Position numbers and translations under genes: made by a program. Shown one piece after another: positions 26,062-34,906 of a stretch of 64,000 bases of DNA. The notes under the pieces are model-generated. The model did no database searches, was not told where the DNA came from, and saw only the letters and a program-made list of their open reading frames with translations. This stretch comes from Chlorogloeopsis sp038404745 (GTDB taxonomy: Bacteria > Cyanobacteriota > Cyanobacteriia > Cyanobacteriales > Nostocaceae): positions 1 through 64,000 of the forward strand of contig NZ_JAYKTT020000074.1 of NCBI RefSeq assembly GCF_038404745.2. Reading direction: 5' to 3'. Each line of letters begins with the position of its first letter. The stretch's first letter is position 1.

Positions 26062-26802
26062 CAGCCAGTTTCCTCTCTTTAAGTTGTAAATTTTATCTTC
26101 ATGCAAGTAATTGAATTTAAATAATTACTTACAAGAATTTAAAGGCTAACTTCACTCACAAATTGTAGACATCACAGCAAATATGAACCTTCCCCAAAAG
26201 AAAGAATTACTGTTTGACAATTTCTAACTAAAGCTTTATTTTTGTTTGCGCTGATTTTAATTAAAATGAAAATCTTAATATCGTCACCACATCTCAAAAC
26301 CACCTTATGTCAGAGGCAGAAGGCGATTAGGGTGTTTGTATGATCATTATCTACCGCAATTGCAGTAAAATTCGGCTTGGTCAGAGTTTTGCGGATGTAA
26401 TACCAATTCTCCCAGTTAAGGCTACACATAATTTGTAGTAGTGCTTAGGCGCAATTACAAACCTTTTTGCCTCAGTAGCCAAAATTTAGGGAAATCAGCT
26501 AATATTCGGACATTAGCTCATCAACGGTTGGCATTATCTACAGAGAATGACTAAATTTGAGCCTCCGACTTAGTGCTTTTTGCCATAAGCAGAATTAAAG
26601 AAACACTTGACTGTATTGTCTTTCCTGATGCTTACCTACCCTATCCTGCGGGAACCCTCTACTTCACAGAAGCCGCTGCGCGTCTACGAGGGAACGGGAA
26701 CAGCTACCTTGCGGGAAGGACTACGCCCAACGCTGAACGGAAGCCGTTACGCGTCTACTGCCCTCTGCCTTGTTTCCAATAACACATTATCTGATGTTAA
26801 GT
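26062..26802. other. Non-coding region with repeat sequences
   Basis: 740 bases without a gene. The part 26645-26765 holds repeat units of the type AGAAGCCGCTGCGCGTCTACG and GGAAGCCGTTACGCGTCTAC, a class that also appears at 37610-37745 and at the end of the window. Reading frames across it are repeat-derived and not genes. Confidence 0.55.
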
Positions 26803-27219
26803 CTAAAGCTGTTCAGCTTTGTAAGTATAAAACTGATCAAAAGCTCCCAATGTCTCAAATTGATAACCAGGTGTAGAAGGCAATAGAGAATCTAGATTCA
26901 CACCAGGTGTTACAGAATTTAAACTTAAATCTGTACGATAAATGCTAAAAATCACAAAATCTTGACGCTCGGTATTTTCTGCAATTAGTTCTCGTACTTG
27001 TGGTCTAGCTGAATCCACTATTTTCTTACAATTAAATCGGATTAGATTTTCTAATATTTTTGGAGTTTTTTTACAAACATTTGTCTTTAAATAACTTGTT
27101 AGTCGTTGCTCGGCATACTCCTCATATTCAACTTGAGTGGGATTAGTCTTCGTCATTACGACACCCAGGACAATTAGTCCTATCACTCCCACATATGCCA
27201 TCATATTTGAGACTTTCAT
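26803..27219 (-). CDS. DUF4359-type small membrane-anchored protein
   Basis: 138 residues with one N-terminal membrane segment (MMAYVGVIGLIVLGVVMT), then a polar periplasmic part starting KTNPTQVEYEEYAEQRL, two Cys (NVCKKTP and RFNCKK) and a compact end (QDFVIFSIYRTDL). This matches the cyanobacterial DUF4359 family as I remember it; no function is known. Next to tRNA-His on the other strand. Confidence 0.75.
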   Translation of the reverse strand: MKVSNMMAYVGVIGLIVLGVVMTKTNPTQVEYEEYAEQRLTSYLKTNVCKKTPKILENLIRFNCKKIVDSARPQVRELIAENTERQDFVIFSIYRTDLSLNSVTPGVNLDSLLPSTPGYQFETLGAFDQFYTYKAEQL

Positions 27220-27340
27220 TTTCTAGATAGTGATTTACTGTGGTCTTTAGACTTCAGATTACCTAAGTCCGTTCCTTAGTGAAAAACACTAGACCATTTT
27301 GCTGGAAAAGTGCTATCATAAGAAACGCAATAGAAAAATG

Positions 27341-27413
27341 GCGAGCGTAGCCAAGTGGTTAAGGCAGAGGATTGTGGTTCCTCCATTCGTGGGTTCGAGT
27401 CCCATCGTTCGCC
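27341..27413 (+). tRNA. tRNA-His (GTG anticodon)
   Basis: Full cloverleaf: acceptor GCGAGCG pairs with CGTTCGC (one G-U), the anticodon loop reads TTGTGGT with GTG, the T loop TTCGAGT follows GTGGG. A G at 27340 and C73 provide the extra G-1:C73 pair specific for tRNA-His. The CCA end is not encoded. Confidence 0.97.
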
Positions 27414-27796
27414 CTAATTTAAAAATTGGGTGTTGCATAATTGCGGGATGATTTTGGAATTTGCATCAACCATAATCCCCGTGTCTCCGTGTCTTTGCCT
27501 CCCCGCGTCAGCCTCAATCATCCCCTTATTCAGCAACGCCAAAAATTGATATCACACCCTCATTTGCTAAATGATGCAAATCTAGTTATGTATAGTTAGT
27601 GGGTATAGACGCGATTAATAGCGTCTGTACAATTAGTGGTTAGCAGTGTATTTCATAGAATAACTATTAGATTTGCACATTCATAAAATCATTGTTGTAC
27701 GGTAAGTAGCAGTATTTCTTAGGAAAAAGCGATCGCCTGATGTCTAAAGACTTGTAATTTCACAAATATACTCTGGCAAAGTTTTAATCCAGCAGT
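27414..27796. other. Gap after tRNA-His, repeat fragment only
   Basis: Contains a GTGTCTCCGTGTC-type low-complexity stretch near 27475-27530 and otherwise AT-rich DNA. No gene seen. Confidence 0.45.
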
Positions 27797-28120
27797 CTAA
27801 TAACTGCGATCGCGTTGAGGAGGACGATAGCGGATATTATCATAGACTGAATAGCCTTTTCCATGATTAATTCGATTGTTTTGTCCATTGGTTGAGAAAA
27901 TATTGGCAGGACGGTTAAAACAACGCCAACACCTATCATTTAAGCGATTAAGTGGATAGCTAGAGTAACTGTTACGAGGATGATAAGTTCGGTAGTCTTT
28001 ATAACCTCCAGAATATTGAGCGCCAGGACGAACAGACTGAGCTTTAGCACTTTGAGCAAAAGTTACACTTGCGATCGCAGCAAAGAAAGTTGTCAGAAAT
28101 AGTGAATTAAAAAATTTCAT
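27797..28120 (-). CDS. Small secreted basic protein of unknown function
   Basis: 107 residues from the ATG at 28120. Starts with a clear signal peptide (MKFFNSLFLTTFFAAIASVTFA, cut after AKA). The mature part is rich in Tyr, Arg, Asn and Ser (YSGGYKDYRTYHPRNSYSSYP) with a single pair of Cys in RCWRCFNRP. I do not recognise a family. Stands alone between tRNA-His and a repeat block. Confidence 0.6.
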   Translation of the reverse strand: MKFFNSLFLTTFFAAIASVTFAQSAKAQSVRPGAQYSGGYKDYRTYHPRNSYSSYPLNRLNDRCWRCFNRPANIFSTNGQNNRINHGKGYSVYDNIRYRPPQRDRSY

Positions 28121-28249
28121 CACCCTACCCAAAACATTTGTTCTATTTCTATTGTTACAAACCCAACAAAAGCAAGTAGGGAGTAGAAAAAATCTTCAGC
28201 TCATCCCCCCGCTTTTTGTATCATGTCCGTTTAAAGACTTATTATTTAG

Positions 28250-28315
28250 GATGACGCAAAGACGCGGAAGGGGACACGGGGACGGGGAGCAGGGGAGCAG
28301 AGGAGATGGGGAGAA
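28250..28315. repeat. Purine-rich low-complexity repeat
   Basis: GGGGACACGGGGACGGGGAGCAGGGG-type iterations, complement of the C/T-rich class seen at 9405-9560. Confidence 0.6.
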
Positions 28316-28330
28316 CTACTAATCACTCAC

Positions 28331-28536
28331 CACTGTATGGGAGGCAGTGCGCCCTTGGGGGTTCCCCCCGTTGTAGCACCTGGCGTCGGGTTAAGCGCGT
28401 CGAGTGCGATTGCCATGCGGGTTGAGAAGATAAATTCTCGGTTTGAACAGCAAGATTATCAGCAAAACCCACACGCGGCTGTGCTACAAATCGACGGAGC
28501 CGCAAGGGCGCACTGGTTCGGTTCCCCTACTAGCTA
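28331..28536. repeat. Dispersed palindromic repeat, copy A
   Basis: About 200 bases. AGTGCGCCCTTG at 28346-28357 and CAAGGGCGCACT at 28503-28514 are perfect inverted repeats. The core (GGGGGTTCCCCC, GTTGTAGCACCTGGCGTCGG, GCGCGTCGAGTGCG) is shared with copies at 57852-58016, 60084-60205 and 61242-61418. No transposase; MITE-like or a structured repeat. Confidence 0.8.
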
Positions 28537-28559
28537 ATGACAAATGACCAATGACTAAT

Positions 28560-30470
28560 TTAACTTTGCTGCAAATAATAATCAAATCGTTCCTGGAGTT
28601 GTTCCACTGTCAAATTTTGAGTCCAGTACTCCACTATAGAATGACCAAATGCCCATGCATTGCGCTCAGATGAGGCGGAATTTTCTAAAAGCAACGGCCA
28701 AAGAGAGAGCAAGTCAAAGTTAAGAGGATTATCGCTGGTATTTAACAGCAAGAAAAGGTCATAAGCCATTTGTAATTTGCCAATGACGATAGGTAGCTGT
28801 TCTACGGGAATTTGTTCTGCCAATAGATAAGCCAAAGTTGGAGATCCAGTTGCCAGTGTAGAAATAAACTGGAGAACAGGACTTTTGAGAAATGCAGTTA
28901 GTCCTTGGGTTGTTGTCATCTGGAAGGTGTAACGATCAATAATTTTGGCAGCAGCAACAGTACGAGCCTCCAGATTACGTAAAAAGCGAGCCAGCCTGAG
29001 TTGCTTGGTAGGTGCGATCGCCTCCACTAATGCCAAAGATAGGGCATCCACTCCCCAAGCAGTTCGATTTGTTTTCATATCAGCAGTCACGACAGGCAAA
29101 ACTAAATCGCAGAATTCATCTAGCAGTTGAGCCCGATACTCAGTCGCTTCGCGAATTGCAATTTCCTTGGGAAGCTCGCCCCACTCCCAATCGTAAGGAG
29201 GATTCCACTCCCGGATCGGGCGGAGACGATCCACTTGAGTTACTACCGCGATCACTGGCAAGTCTGCTACTTCTGCCTTCATATCTTGGAGAAAGTCCAC
29301 ATCCATTTGCAGAGCCGGATCGAGAGCAGGAGTAACCAACAGCAGTAAATCTGCGGTTTTAGCATAATCAAGCACAAGTTCTCTCAAATCAGCGCGGTTG
29401 GCTTGTTCGTAACCAGGTGTATCCCAAAGCGTTAGTTCTTCACCGCTTCCAGTTTGCCAATAATAATTTTGAATGCGAGCGGTGCTGGGCAAAATATCGA
29501 CTGCGGCTTTTTCTGCTTGAAACAGCGTGTTAATCAGACTACTTTTTCCTGCTCCGGTTCTTCCTGTCAACAGGAGATTAATGGGTTTTTGTTCAACTAC
29601 TTGAGTGGGTTCGGCTTGTGCCAGAATTTCCCGCAGAGTTTGAGTTTTAGCTTTAGGAATCTTTGGTGTAGGAATGGAGGAAACAGAAGCTGGCAGTGTG
29701 CTACCTCCGTACAGAATCATTGCTTGCCTGCATAAGTTCCGCAGAGTCGCTTCTCGAAGCATTTGACTCAAGTTCACCAGTAGTTGCTGATTGGCTTGGT
29801 TACTAGATCGTTGACTGGCTTTGTTTGCCACCGCCGCCACAGGATTTAACAGCCACTGCGCCCAACTCCAAGCTCGCCAAAGCTTGCGAGCGGATGGTTC
29901 TAGGCTCTGATAAACTTCGTATGCTTGAAATGCTTGCCCAACTGTCACCTGATTGAGAGCAGGGGATAATTTTTGCACCCACTGATCTAGATCGTCTACT
30001 GTTCCGCGAATCAACCCGTAAGCTTGAGGAACGTAAATGTTTAACAGCGGATACTTCACTTCTGGATGATAAATTTTGGCAATGGCGATAACGAGATCCT
30101 GACAGCGCTGCCAAAAAGTTTGCCAGTCTTCCCAGATCGGAGCATCATTTTGTGCCACGCCGAGGATTTCTTGAAGTGCAACTTCTGCTTGTTGAGTCGC
30201 GTCAGTTGCTACAGTAGGCGTTGTTTCGTCGATCGCAGATTCCAGCTCTTTGCTGACTTCTGCCACAACATTTTCAAACTGCTCGAACTGCGGTCGAGTC
30301 CATTTTACTAGCAGCCAACGCCAACCCACGAATAAAAGGGTGAACACGCCCCAGATCCAGTTAATGCCCCATTCGTGGATCTGTAATCCCGCCGACACTA
30401 GTAAGAAACCGATGATAAAAGCGATCGGAATTGCCAATACGAGCCATTGCCAAAGCTTTAAGCGCACCAT
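28560..30470 (-). CDS. Membrane-associated GTPase (Era/dynamin-like)
   Basis: 636 residues from the ATG at 30470 (MVRLKLWQWLVLAIPIAF); the open frame upstream is not needed. Two N-terminal membrane segments (about 8-30 and 38-55) anchor it. The GTPase domain is in the middle: P-loop LTGRTGAGKSSLINT near residue 300, a switch with a DTPGYEQ motif, and TQVDRLR as guanine-recognition motif. The C-terminal 180 residues are helical. Resembles cyanobacterial GTP-binding proteins in the GTP_EFTU/MMR_HSR1 group of unknown role, perhaps in membrane remodelling. No operon partner. Confidence 0.82.
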   Translation of the reverse strand: MVRLKLWQWLVLAIPIAFIIGFLLVSAGLQIHEWGINWIWGVFTLLFVGWRWLLVKWTRPQFEQFENVVAEVSKELESAIDETTPTVATDATQQAEVALQEILGVAQNDAPIWEDWQTFWQRCQDLVIAIAKIYHPEVKYPLLNIYVPQAYGLIRGTVDDLDQWVQKLSPALNQVTVGQAFQAYEVYQSLEPSARKLWRAWSWAQWLLNPVAAVANKASQRSSNQANQQLLVNLSQMLREATLRNLCRQAMILYGGSTLPASVSSIPTPKIPKAKTQTLREILAQAEPTQVVEQKPINLLLTGRTGAGKSSLINTLFQAEKAAVDILPSTARIQNYYWQTGSGEELTLWDTPGYEQANRADLRELVLDYAKTADLLLLVTPALDPALQMDVDFLQDMKAEVADLPVIAVVTQVDRLRPIREWNPPYDWEWGELPKEIAIREATEYRAQLLDEFCDLVLPVVTADMKTNRTAWGVDALSLALVEAIAPTKQLRLARFLRNLEARTVAAAKIIDRYTFQMTTTQGLTAFLKSPVLQFISTLATGSPTLAYLLAEQIPVEQLPIVIGKLQMAYDLFLLLNTSDNPLNFDLLSLWPLLLENSASSERNAWAFGHSIVEYWTQNLTVEQLQERFDYYLQQS

Positions 30471-30692
30471 TGCCCTATGCCTGCCTTGATTATCTCTTGA
30501 GCTACGATGGTAGCAAAACAAAGCACTAAGGCTATGCAACCCGCTACAGATATTGGCACATTCGGAAGAAATAAGGCAGGAAGAAATTAGGACGCAGGGA
30601 GATGGGGCAATTGTCCACAACGCTCGTCATGAAAATATTTATTTCTCCCAACCCTGTCTCCTTTTAAGCGATCGCCCAAAAGACAACTTCAA

Positions 30693-31925
30693 TTAACTCT
30701 CCTTAGTTGCTTGCCTTGATTTCTGATCCAGACGAATAGCTTGCTCTAGAGCTAATTTTTCTTTAGCTCTACGAGCGTAGGGTTGTAATTTAGTCAAATT
30801 CCAGCCAGTAATAATACTCATATCTTCTAAATTCATTCCCTTCATCAACATTTCTGTACACCACGTCTGTTGAGCTTGCTCAATGACAGGCTGTTGTCCT
30901 TCTGGTGTCAATAATCCCTCTGTTAATATCTGCCAGCGCTCCTGTATTTCTGCTTCTGATATTGGCATTCCACTATCGTTGAGAAATAATGCCGAATGTT
31001 TATCTTTACGACTTTTTAGCCACTGATTTAATGGATTGCGAGTATGGGAGCCATATCGCTTACCCAAAATCCACTGATTAATCGGAACTTGTCGAATCGA
31101 GCCTTGAGTAATTTGCAATAGGTGCTGATTAGGATCGAGGATCTGGTGCGATCGCTCTAAATTAACAATTTCTGTAGTTGATAAACCTGCTCCAAATAAA
31201 ACATACATTAGAGCATAATCTCGCAGCCCCGATTTCTTCGCTCGTTGCAAAATCAAATGGACTAAATTTGCTGGTAAATCTATTACCTTCTCTGTAGCAA
31301 TAGACTCATATTGTCTTGAACTTGTAGAGTTTGTGGCACTGGGTAAAAACAACGCTACTAAGTTTTCCAAAAACTCATCTCTGTCACGCCAAAGTTCGTG
31401 GAATTCACTAGTAAACTGAATCACGGCATACCCCAATAACAGACTATTGAGTAAACTTGCTAACTTCTCGACTGGTAAATTGGTGTATAACTGCTCACGC
31501 TCTCTGACTGTTGCTAAATATTCAGCAACAGAATGATTGGCTTGATTCAAACTTCGTCCTAATGCTTGACGGTTTTCTACTGGATACTTTCCTGCCTCAC
31601 CAACTAAAGAACGCACTAGATCTGGAACTGTTTCTAAAGCCTGTAAACGGCGATCACAATAATCTTTCAGAGCTTGGTAGGCACTGGTAGTTTGACTTGC
31701 TTGCATTTTCAAGGATTCACCCAACTCTTGAAACACTGGCGATTCGGAAATTACCGCCAAAAGCAATCCGTACTTATTGCCAAAATGTCGGAATAACGTC
31801 ACTTCATTAACTTGTGCTAATTCTGCAACTGCTTTTGTTGTCGTCTCGGTGATTCCTTGTACAGCAAATAACGACATCGCTGCATTAATCAGTCGCTGTC
31901 GAGTTGAAATTATTTGACCAGACAT
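30693..31925 (-). CDS. TetR-family regulator fused to a degenerate tyrosine-recombinase-like domain
   Basis: 410 residues. Residues 8-55 are a TetR helix-turn-helix (RLINAAMSLFAVQGITETTT, then VNEVTLFRHFGNKYGLL); up to about 195 is a TetR ligand-binding domain. From about 230 the sequence looks like the catalytic fold of a tyrosine recombinase: LRDYALMYVLFGAGLSTTEI (normally GLR..E), WLKSRKDKHSALFLNDSG, WCTEMLMKGMNLEDMSIITGW and Tyr383 in QPYARR. By alignment the first Arg is Ser249 and the H-x-x-R-H box reads E-x-x-Q-Q; Trp375 and Tyr383 fit. So it is probably inactive as recombinase and may serve as an extra DNA-binding or oligomerisation module. Divergent from the desaturase gene across two identical palindromes, which it probably binds. 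Confidence 0.8.
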   Translation of the reverse strand: MSGQIISTRQRLINAAMSLFAVQGITETTTKAVAELAQVNEVTLFRHFGNKYGLLLAVISESPVFQELGESLKMQASQTTSAYQALKDYCDRRLQALETVPDLVRSLVGEAGKYPVENRQALGRSLNQANHSVAEYLATVREREQLYTNLPVEKLASLLNSLLLGYAVIQFTSEFHELWRDRDEFLENLVALFLPSATNSTSSRQYESIATEKVIDLPANLVHLILQRAKKSGLRDYALMYVLFGAGLSTTEIVNLERSHQILDPNQHLLQITQGSIRQVPINQWILGKRYGSHTRNPLNQWLKSRKDKHSALFLNDSGMPISEAEIQERWQILTEGLLTPEGQQPVIEQAQQTWCTEMLMKGMNLEDMSIITGWNLTKLQPYARRAKEKLALEQAIRLDQKSRQATKES

Positions 31926-31935
31926 AAGTTAAAAA

Positions 31936-31952
31936 TGTAAGTGACACTTGCA
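31936..31952. promoter_or_regulatory. TetR-type operator, site 1
   Basis: TGTAAGTGACACTTGCA, a 17-bp palindrome (centre A, one mismatched pair in the arms), 10 bases upstream of the start codon of the TetR-fusion gene. Identical to site 2. Binding by the adjacent TetR protein is inference from context. Confidence 0.75.
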
Positions 31953-31982
31953 ATTTAAATTTTTCTTTGTTAAGCTCAAGAA

Positions 31983-31999
31983 TGTAAGTGACACTTGCA
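31983..31999. promoter_or_regulatory. TetR-type operator, site 2
   Basis: Identical 17-bp copy of site 1, 47 bases further (start to start) towards the desaturase gene; the flanking AA on the left and T/A on the right are also alike. Two equal sites in a divergent promoter suggest joint control of both genes. Confidence 0.75.
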
Positions 32000-32150
32000 T
32001 ACTTTATCAAACAGAAGCCAGAATCTTCTGAATTCTTCTTTAAAAATATCCCTCACGCTCTTGTTCTGAATTCTTCTTCAATCCTACTTTAGCTGTCTTT
32101 AACCCTCCTGTTCCTTTTTCATTACAGTACTCGCATTCAAGGAAATATTT

Positions 32151-32981
32151 ATGAACACGCACTCAACTGCGGCTGTTGATAGGCAACCGCTAACTTTAAG
32201 CTGGACGAATGTGGCATTTTTTGGTACATTTCACGCCTTAGCAATGCTTGCTCCCTGGTGTTTTTCTTGGTCTGCATTGGGAGTTACTATATTTCTGCAC
32301 TGGTTATTTGGCAGTATTGGGATTTGTTTAGGGTATCACCGACTTCTAACTCACCGAAGTTTACAGGTGCCAAAGTGGTTAGAATATGCGATCGCAACTT
32401 TGGGTGCTCTTGCTATGCAAGGAGGGCCAATTTTTTGGGTAGCAGGACATCGGATGCATCACATTCATACAGAAGACAAAGACAAAGATCCCTACTCTTC
32501 AGAGCGTGGTTTTTGGTGGAGTCATATGCTGTGGATTTTTTACCCACGCCCAGACTTATTTAGTTACGAAATTTACAAAAAATTTGCTCCCGATTTAGAG
32601 CGTGAACCTTTCTATCGATGGTTGGATCGCTACTTCTTGCTGCTGCAAATCCCTGTTGTGATCCTACTGTATGCTTTGGGCGGATGGTCTTTTGTGATCT
32701 ATGGTGTCTTTCTGAGGGCAGTACTACTTTGGCAAACTACTTGGCTAATTAACTCTGCAACTCACCTGCGCGGCGATCGTCGTTTTAACGTGAAAGACAA
32801 TTCTCGCAATCTTTGGTGGGCAGCACTTCTAACTTATGGAGAAGGTTGGCACAACAATCATCATGCTTACCCAAATGTAGCCAAAGCCGGATTAAGTTGG
32901 TGGGAAGTGGATATGACTTGGTGGGCAATTAAAATCTTACAGGCTATGGGGTTAGCGAAGAAAGTTAATATTGGTGGTTAG
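32151..32981 (+). CDS. desC: Delta-9-type fatty acid desaturase
   Basis: 276-residue membrane di-iron desaturase. Three histidine boxes are intact: HRLLTHRS, HRMHHIHTED and HNNHHAYP. Membrane helices surround them (FGTFHALAMLAPWCF, YFLLLQIPVVILLYALGGW). Introduces the first double bond into acyl chains, in cyanobacteria on membrane lipids at the delta-9 position; which sn-position is unknown. It is divergent from the TetR-fusion gene and probably regulated by it through the twin palindromes. Start MNTHSTAAVDRQ at 32151. Confidence 0.9.
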   Translation: MNTHSTAAVDRQPLTLSWTNVAFFGTFHALAMLAPWCFSWSALGVTIFLHWLFGSIGICLGYHRLLTHRSLQVPKWLEYAIATLGALAMQGGPIFWVAGHRMHHIHTEDKDKDPYSSERGFWWSHMLWIFYPRPDLFSYEIYKKFAPDLEREPFYRWLDRYFLLLQIPVVILLYALGGWSFVIYGVFLRAVLLWQTTWLINSATHLRGDRRFNVKDNSRNLWWAALLTYGEGWHNNHHAYPNVAKAGLSWWEVDMTWWAIKILQAMGLAKKVNIGG

Positions 32982-33063
32982 GGGGAACTAACAACTACTT
33001 TCCACAAAGTTAATTCACATCTTGCACGCCTATGGGAGAACCACCAGGCGGCAGCCCACAAAC

Positions 33064-33094
33064 TCTCGTTACTAGGTTGAACCTGGTAACGAGA
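33064..33094. repeat. 31-nt near-perfect palindrome (possible terminator of desC)
   Basis: CTCGTTACTAGGTT and AACCTGGTAACGAG pair around a single central G with one G-U pair. No T run. Similar palindromes are dispersed in Nostocales genomes; it lies 83 bases after the desaturase stop and may end its message. Confidence 0.6.
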
Positions 33095-33150
33095 ACTGGA
33101 GCAAGATATTCAGTTAAGAAATATTGCAATCAGGGACAAGTAGATTCAAG

Positions 33151-33187
33151 GCTAATAACATTAACCTTGAAGGCTAATGTTATTAGC
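33151..33187. promoter_or_regulatory. 37-bp palindrome upstream of the hydrolase-TetR pair
   Basis: GCTAATAACATTA (33151-33163) and TAATGTTATTAGC (33175-33187) are perfect complements; inside, CCTT and AAGG also pair around a central G, leaving one mismatch in 37 bases. It ends four bases before the AGGAGG ribosome site. Fits an operator for the TetR protein encoded in this operon, or an RNA hairpin controlling translation. Confidence 0.75.
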
Positions 33188-33205
33188 TAAAGGAGGTAGT
33201 CCTCA

Positions 33206-34057
33206 ATGATTCCAAATTTTGAACTTAAAACAATTCGAGTCAACACCGAAACACTGGCTTACGAAATAGCAGGTGATGGAGCGCTGATTCTTTGCTTGCC
33301 GGGAGTGGGTGACTTGCGTCAAGAGTACGATCGCCTCGCACCTCAATTAGTAAAAGCAGGCTTTCGAGTGATGGTTGCAGATCTACGCGGACATGGTGAT
33401 ACTTCAGTAGGGTGGCAATCATTTGATGTCCCAGCACTGGCAAGTGACATCGAACGGTTGCTTGATGCTGAAAAAATAGAGAAAGCATTGTTAATTGGTT
33501 GCTCCATTTCCGGTGCCAGTACTGCATATTTTGCTGCTCAACATCCAGAGCGAGTGGCAGGGGTAGTGGGAATTTGCCCAATCCGTCGTGTACCGTTTAC
33601 CGGTTTAAAAGCAATCCTTATGCCCTGGATTTTGTCAGGGATGTTTGCAAAACCTTGGGGTGTCGAAGTATGGGGAATGTATTATCACTCACTTTACCCC
33701 AGCTTTCCGCCTGATGATTTAGATACTTACATTGCTACCTTAAAAACAAAGCTACGCGAATCAGGGCGCTTTGCTGCCTTCAAATCAATGCTGTTGACTG
33801 GGCGCGATTCTGCTCATCTCAAAACAATCAGTGTACCAGTTCTCGACTTTATTGGTATGGCAGATCCTGATTATGAAGATCCACAATCCGAGGCAGATTG
33901 GTTAACATCTACAATCCCGCAGGCTGAAGTTCATCTACTGGAAGGTTTGGGACACTATCCTCATAGAGAACAACCAGAGCGCATTTTGCCCCGTTTACTC
34001 CAGTTTGCCCATCAAACCCTGCGTTCGGATTCACCTTCTCTAACAGGTTCATCATGA
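33206..34057 (+). CDS. Alpha/beta hydrolase
   Basis: 283 residues, alpha/beta-hydrolase fold. Oxyanion-side LCLPGVGDLRQEY, then VMVADLRGHGDTS, nucleophile elbow GCSISGAS (Ser as nucleophile), acid in FIGMADPDYED, and His in LEGLGHYPHREQ. No signal peptide; cytoplasmic. Substrate unknown. A strong AGGAGG lies upstream and could pair with the CCTC just before the ATG. The stop overlaps the ATG of a TetR gene, so the two form one operon. Confidence 0.87.
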   Translation: MIPNFELKTIRVNTETLAYEIAGDGALILCLPGVGDLRQEYDRLAPQLVKAGFRVMVADLRGHGDTSVGWQSFDVPALASDIERLLDAEKIEKALLIGCSISGASTAYFAAQHPERVAGVVGICPIRRVPFTGLKAILMPWILSGMFAKPWGVEVWGMYYHSLYPSFPPDDLDTYIATLKTKLRESGRFAAFKSMLLTGRDSAHLKTISVPVLDFIGMADPDYEDPQSEADWLTSTIPQAEVHLLEGLGHYPHREQPERILPRLLQFAHQTLRSDSPSLTGSS

Positions 34058-34620
34058 GTCCAGCTCGTGCTAAAACATCCTATTCAGAAATCATCCGCAC
34101 AGCACAGCACTTGCTCGAAACTCAAGGATTAGAAAACCTGTCAATGCAAACGCTAGCAAATGCTTTGGGAGTTCGTGCACCCTCGCTATACAAGCACGTG
34201 GAAAACAAATCGCAGCTCGTGCGTGCCGTTTTAGAACACCTACTAGCTGAACTAGGTGAAACTTTGGCAAACGCAGTGCAGGGAAATAATCTCAGTGCCG
34301 ATTTACGAGCGATGGCGATCGCTTACCGAGCATTTGCCCATCAGCATTCTACCCTCTATCCGTTACTCTACTCTAACCTTTCATCAGAGATGCAGCCTGA
34401 TGTTGGAGTAAGTGCAGTAGCTGTTGCACCTTTGTTGAAAACGGTAGAACAGTGGGTGAGCAAAGAAAAATCCTTGAGTGCTGCTCGCATCGTAGTCGCT
34501 TTTACTCATGGCTTTGTGGATATGGAACTGATCGGAGCGTTCCGATTGGGTGGAAATGTGGAGGAAGCATTTGAACTCGGCATTGAAAGCTTGATTCAAG
34601 TTCTAAAGGAACTTAGCTGA
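34054..34620 (+). CDS. TetR-family transcription regulator
   Basis: 188 residues. N-terminal helix-turn-helix (YSEIIRTAQHLLETQGLENL, then LGVRAPSLYKHVENKSQLVR) and a C-terminal ligand domain of the TetR_C_33 type (WVSKEKSLSAARIVVAFTHG). ATGA overlap with the hydrolase, so translation is coupled. Likely represses its own operon by binding the palindrome at 33151-33187. Confidence 0.87.
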   Translation: MSPARAKTSYSEIIRTAQHLLETQGLENLSMQTLANALGVRAPSLYKHVENKSQLVRAVLEHLLAELGETLANAVQGNNLSADLRAMAIAYRAFAHQHSTLYPLLYSNLSSEMQPDVGVSAVAVAPLLKTVEQWVSKEKSLSAARIVVAFTHGFVDMELIGAFRLGGNVEEAFELGIESLIQVLKELS

Positions 34621-34906
34621 AACAGTAAGAATCCTCACGCCTACCGAGTGTAAAACAATCAATGATGTTGAGAACGATCTGAATTTTGTGAGGCAATCGT
34701 CTGCGTTGGACGATAGTTAATTGACTGTTGCCTAAAGAAGACAAGTCTGATTAAAATCGCAAATGCAAACGTAGCTAACAAAACAATTAAGGTAGCTATA
34801 GTCTTGCTTCCTTTTGCTTAAGTATTAGCAGCCGCAGTAGTACACTCACAAAAGTGATCGCTCCTTCAAGCCCTTATACCTGAGTGTTTCCTATCTCTTA
34901 TCTCAA
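34621..34906. other. Gap, no gene seen
   Basis: 286 bases between converging genes. No convincing hairpin terminator and no reading frame of note. Confidence 0.4.

Noticed and set aside
26573..26876. Two overlapping plus-strand frames of 69 and 89 codons
   Set aside because: They run across AGAAGCCG...GCGTCTAC repeats and into the DUF4359 gene on the other strand; no coding features.
28323..28537. Frames of about 60 codons on both strands
   Set aside because: They are translations of dispersed repeat copy A; similar frames appear in copies B and C.
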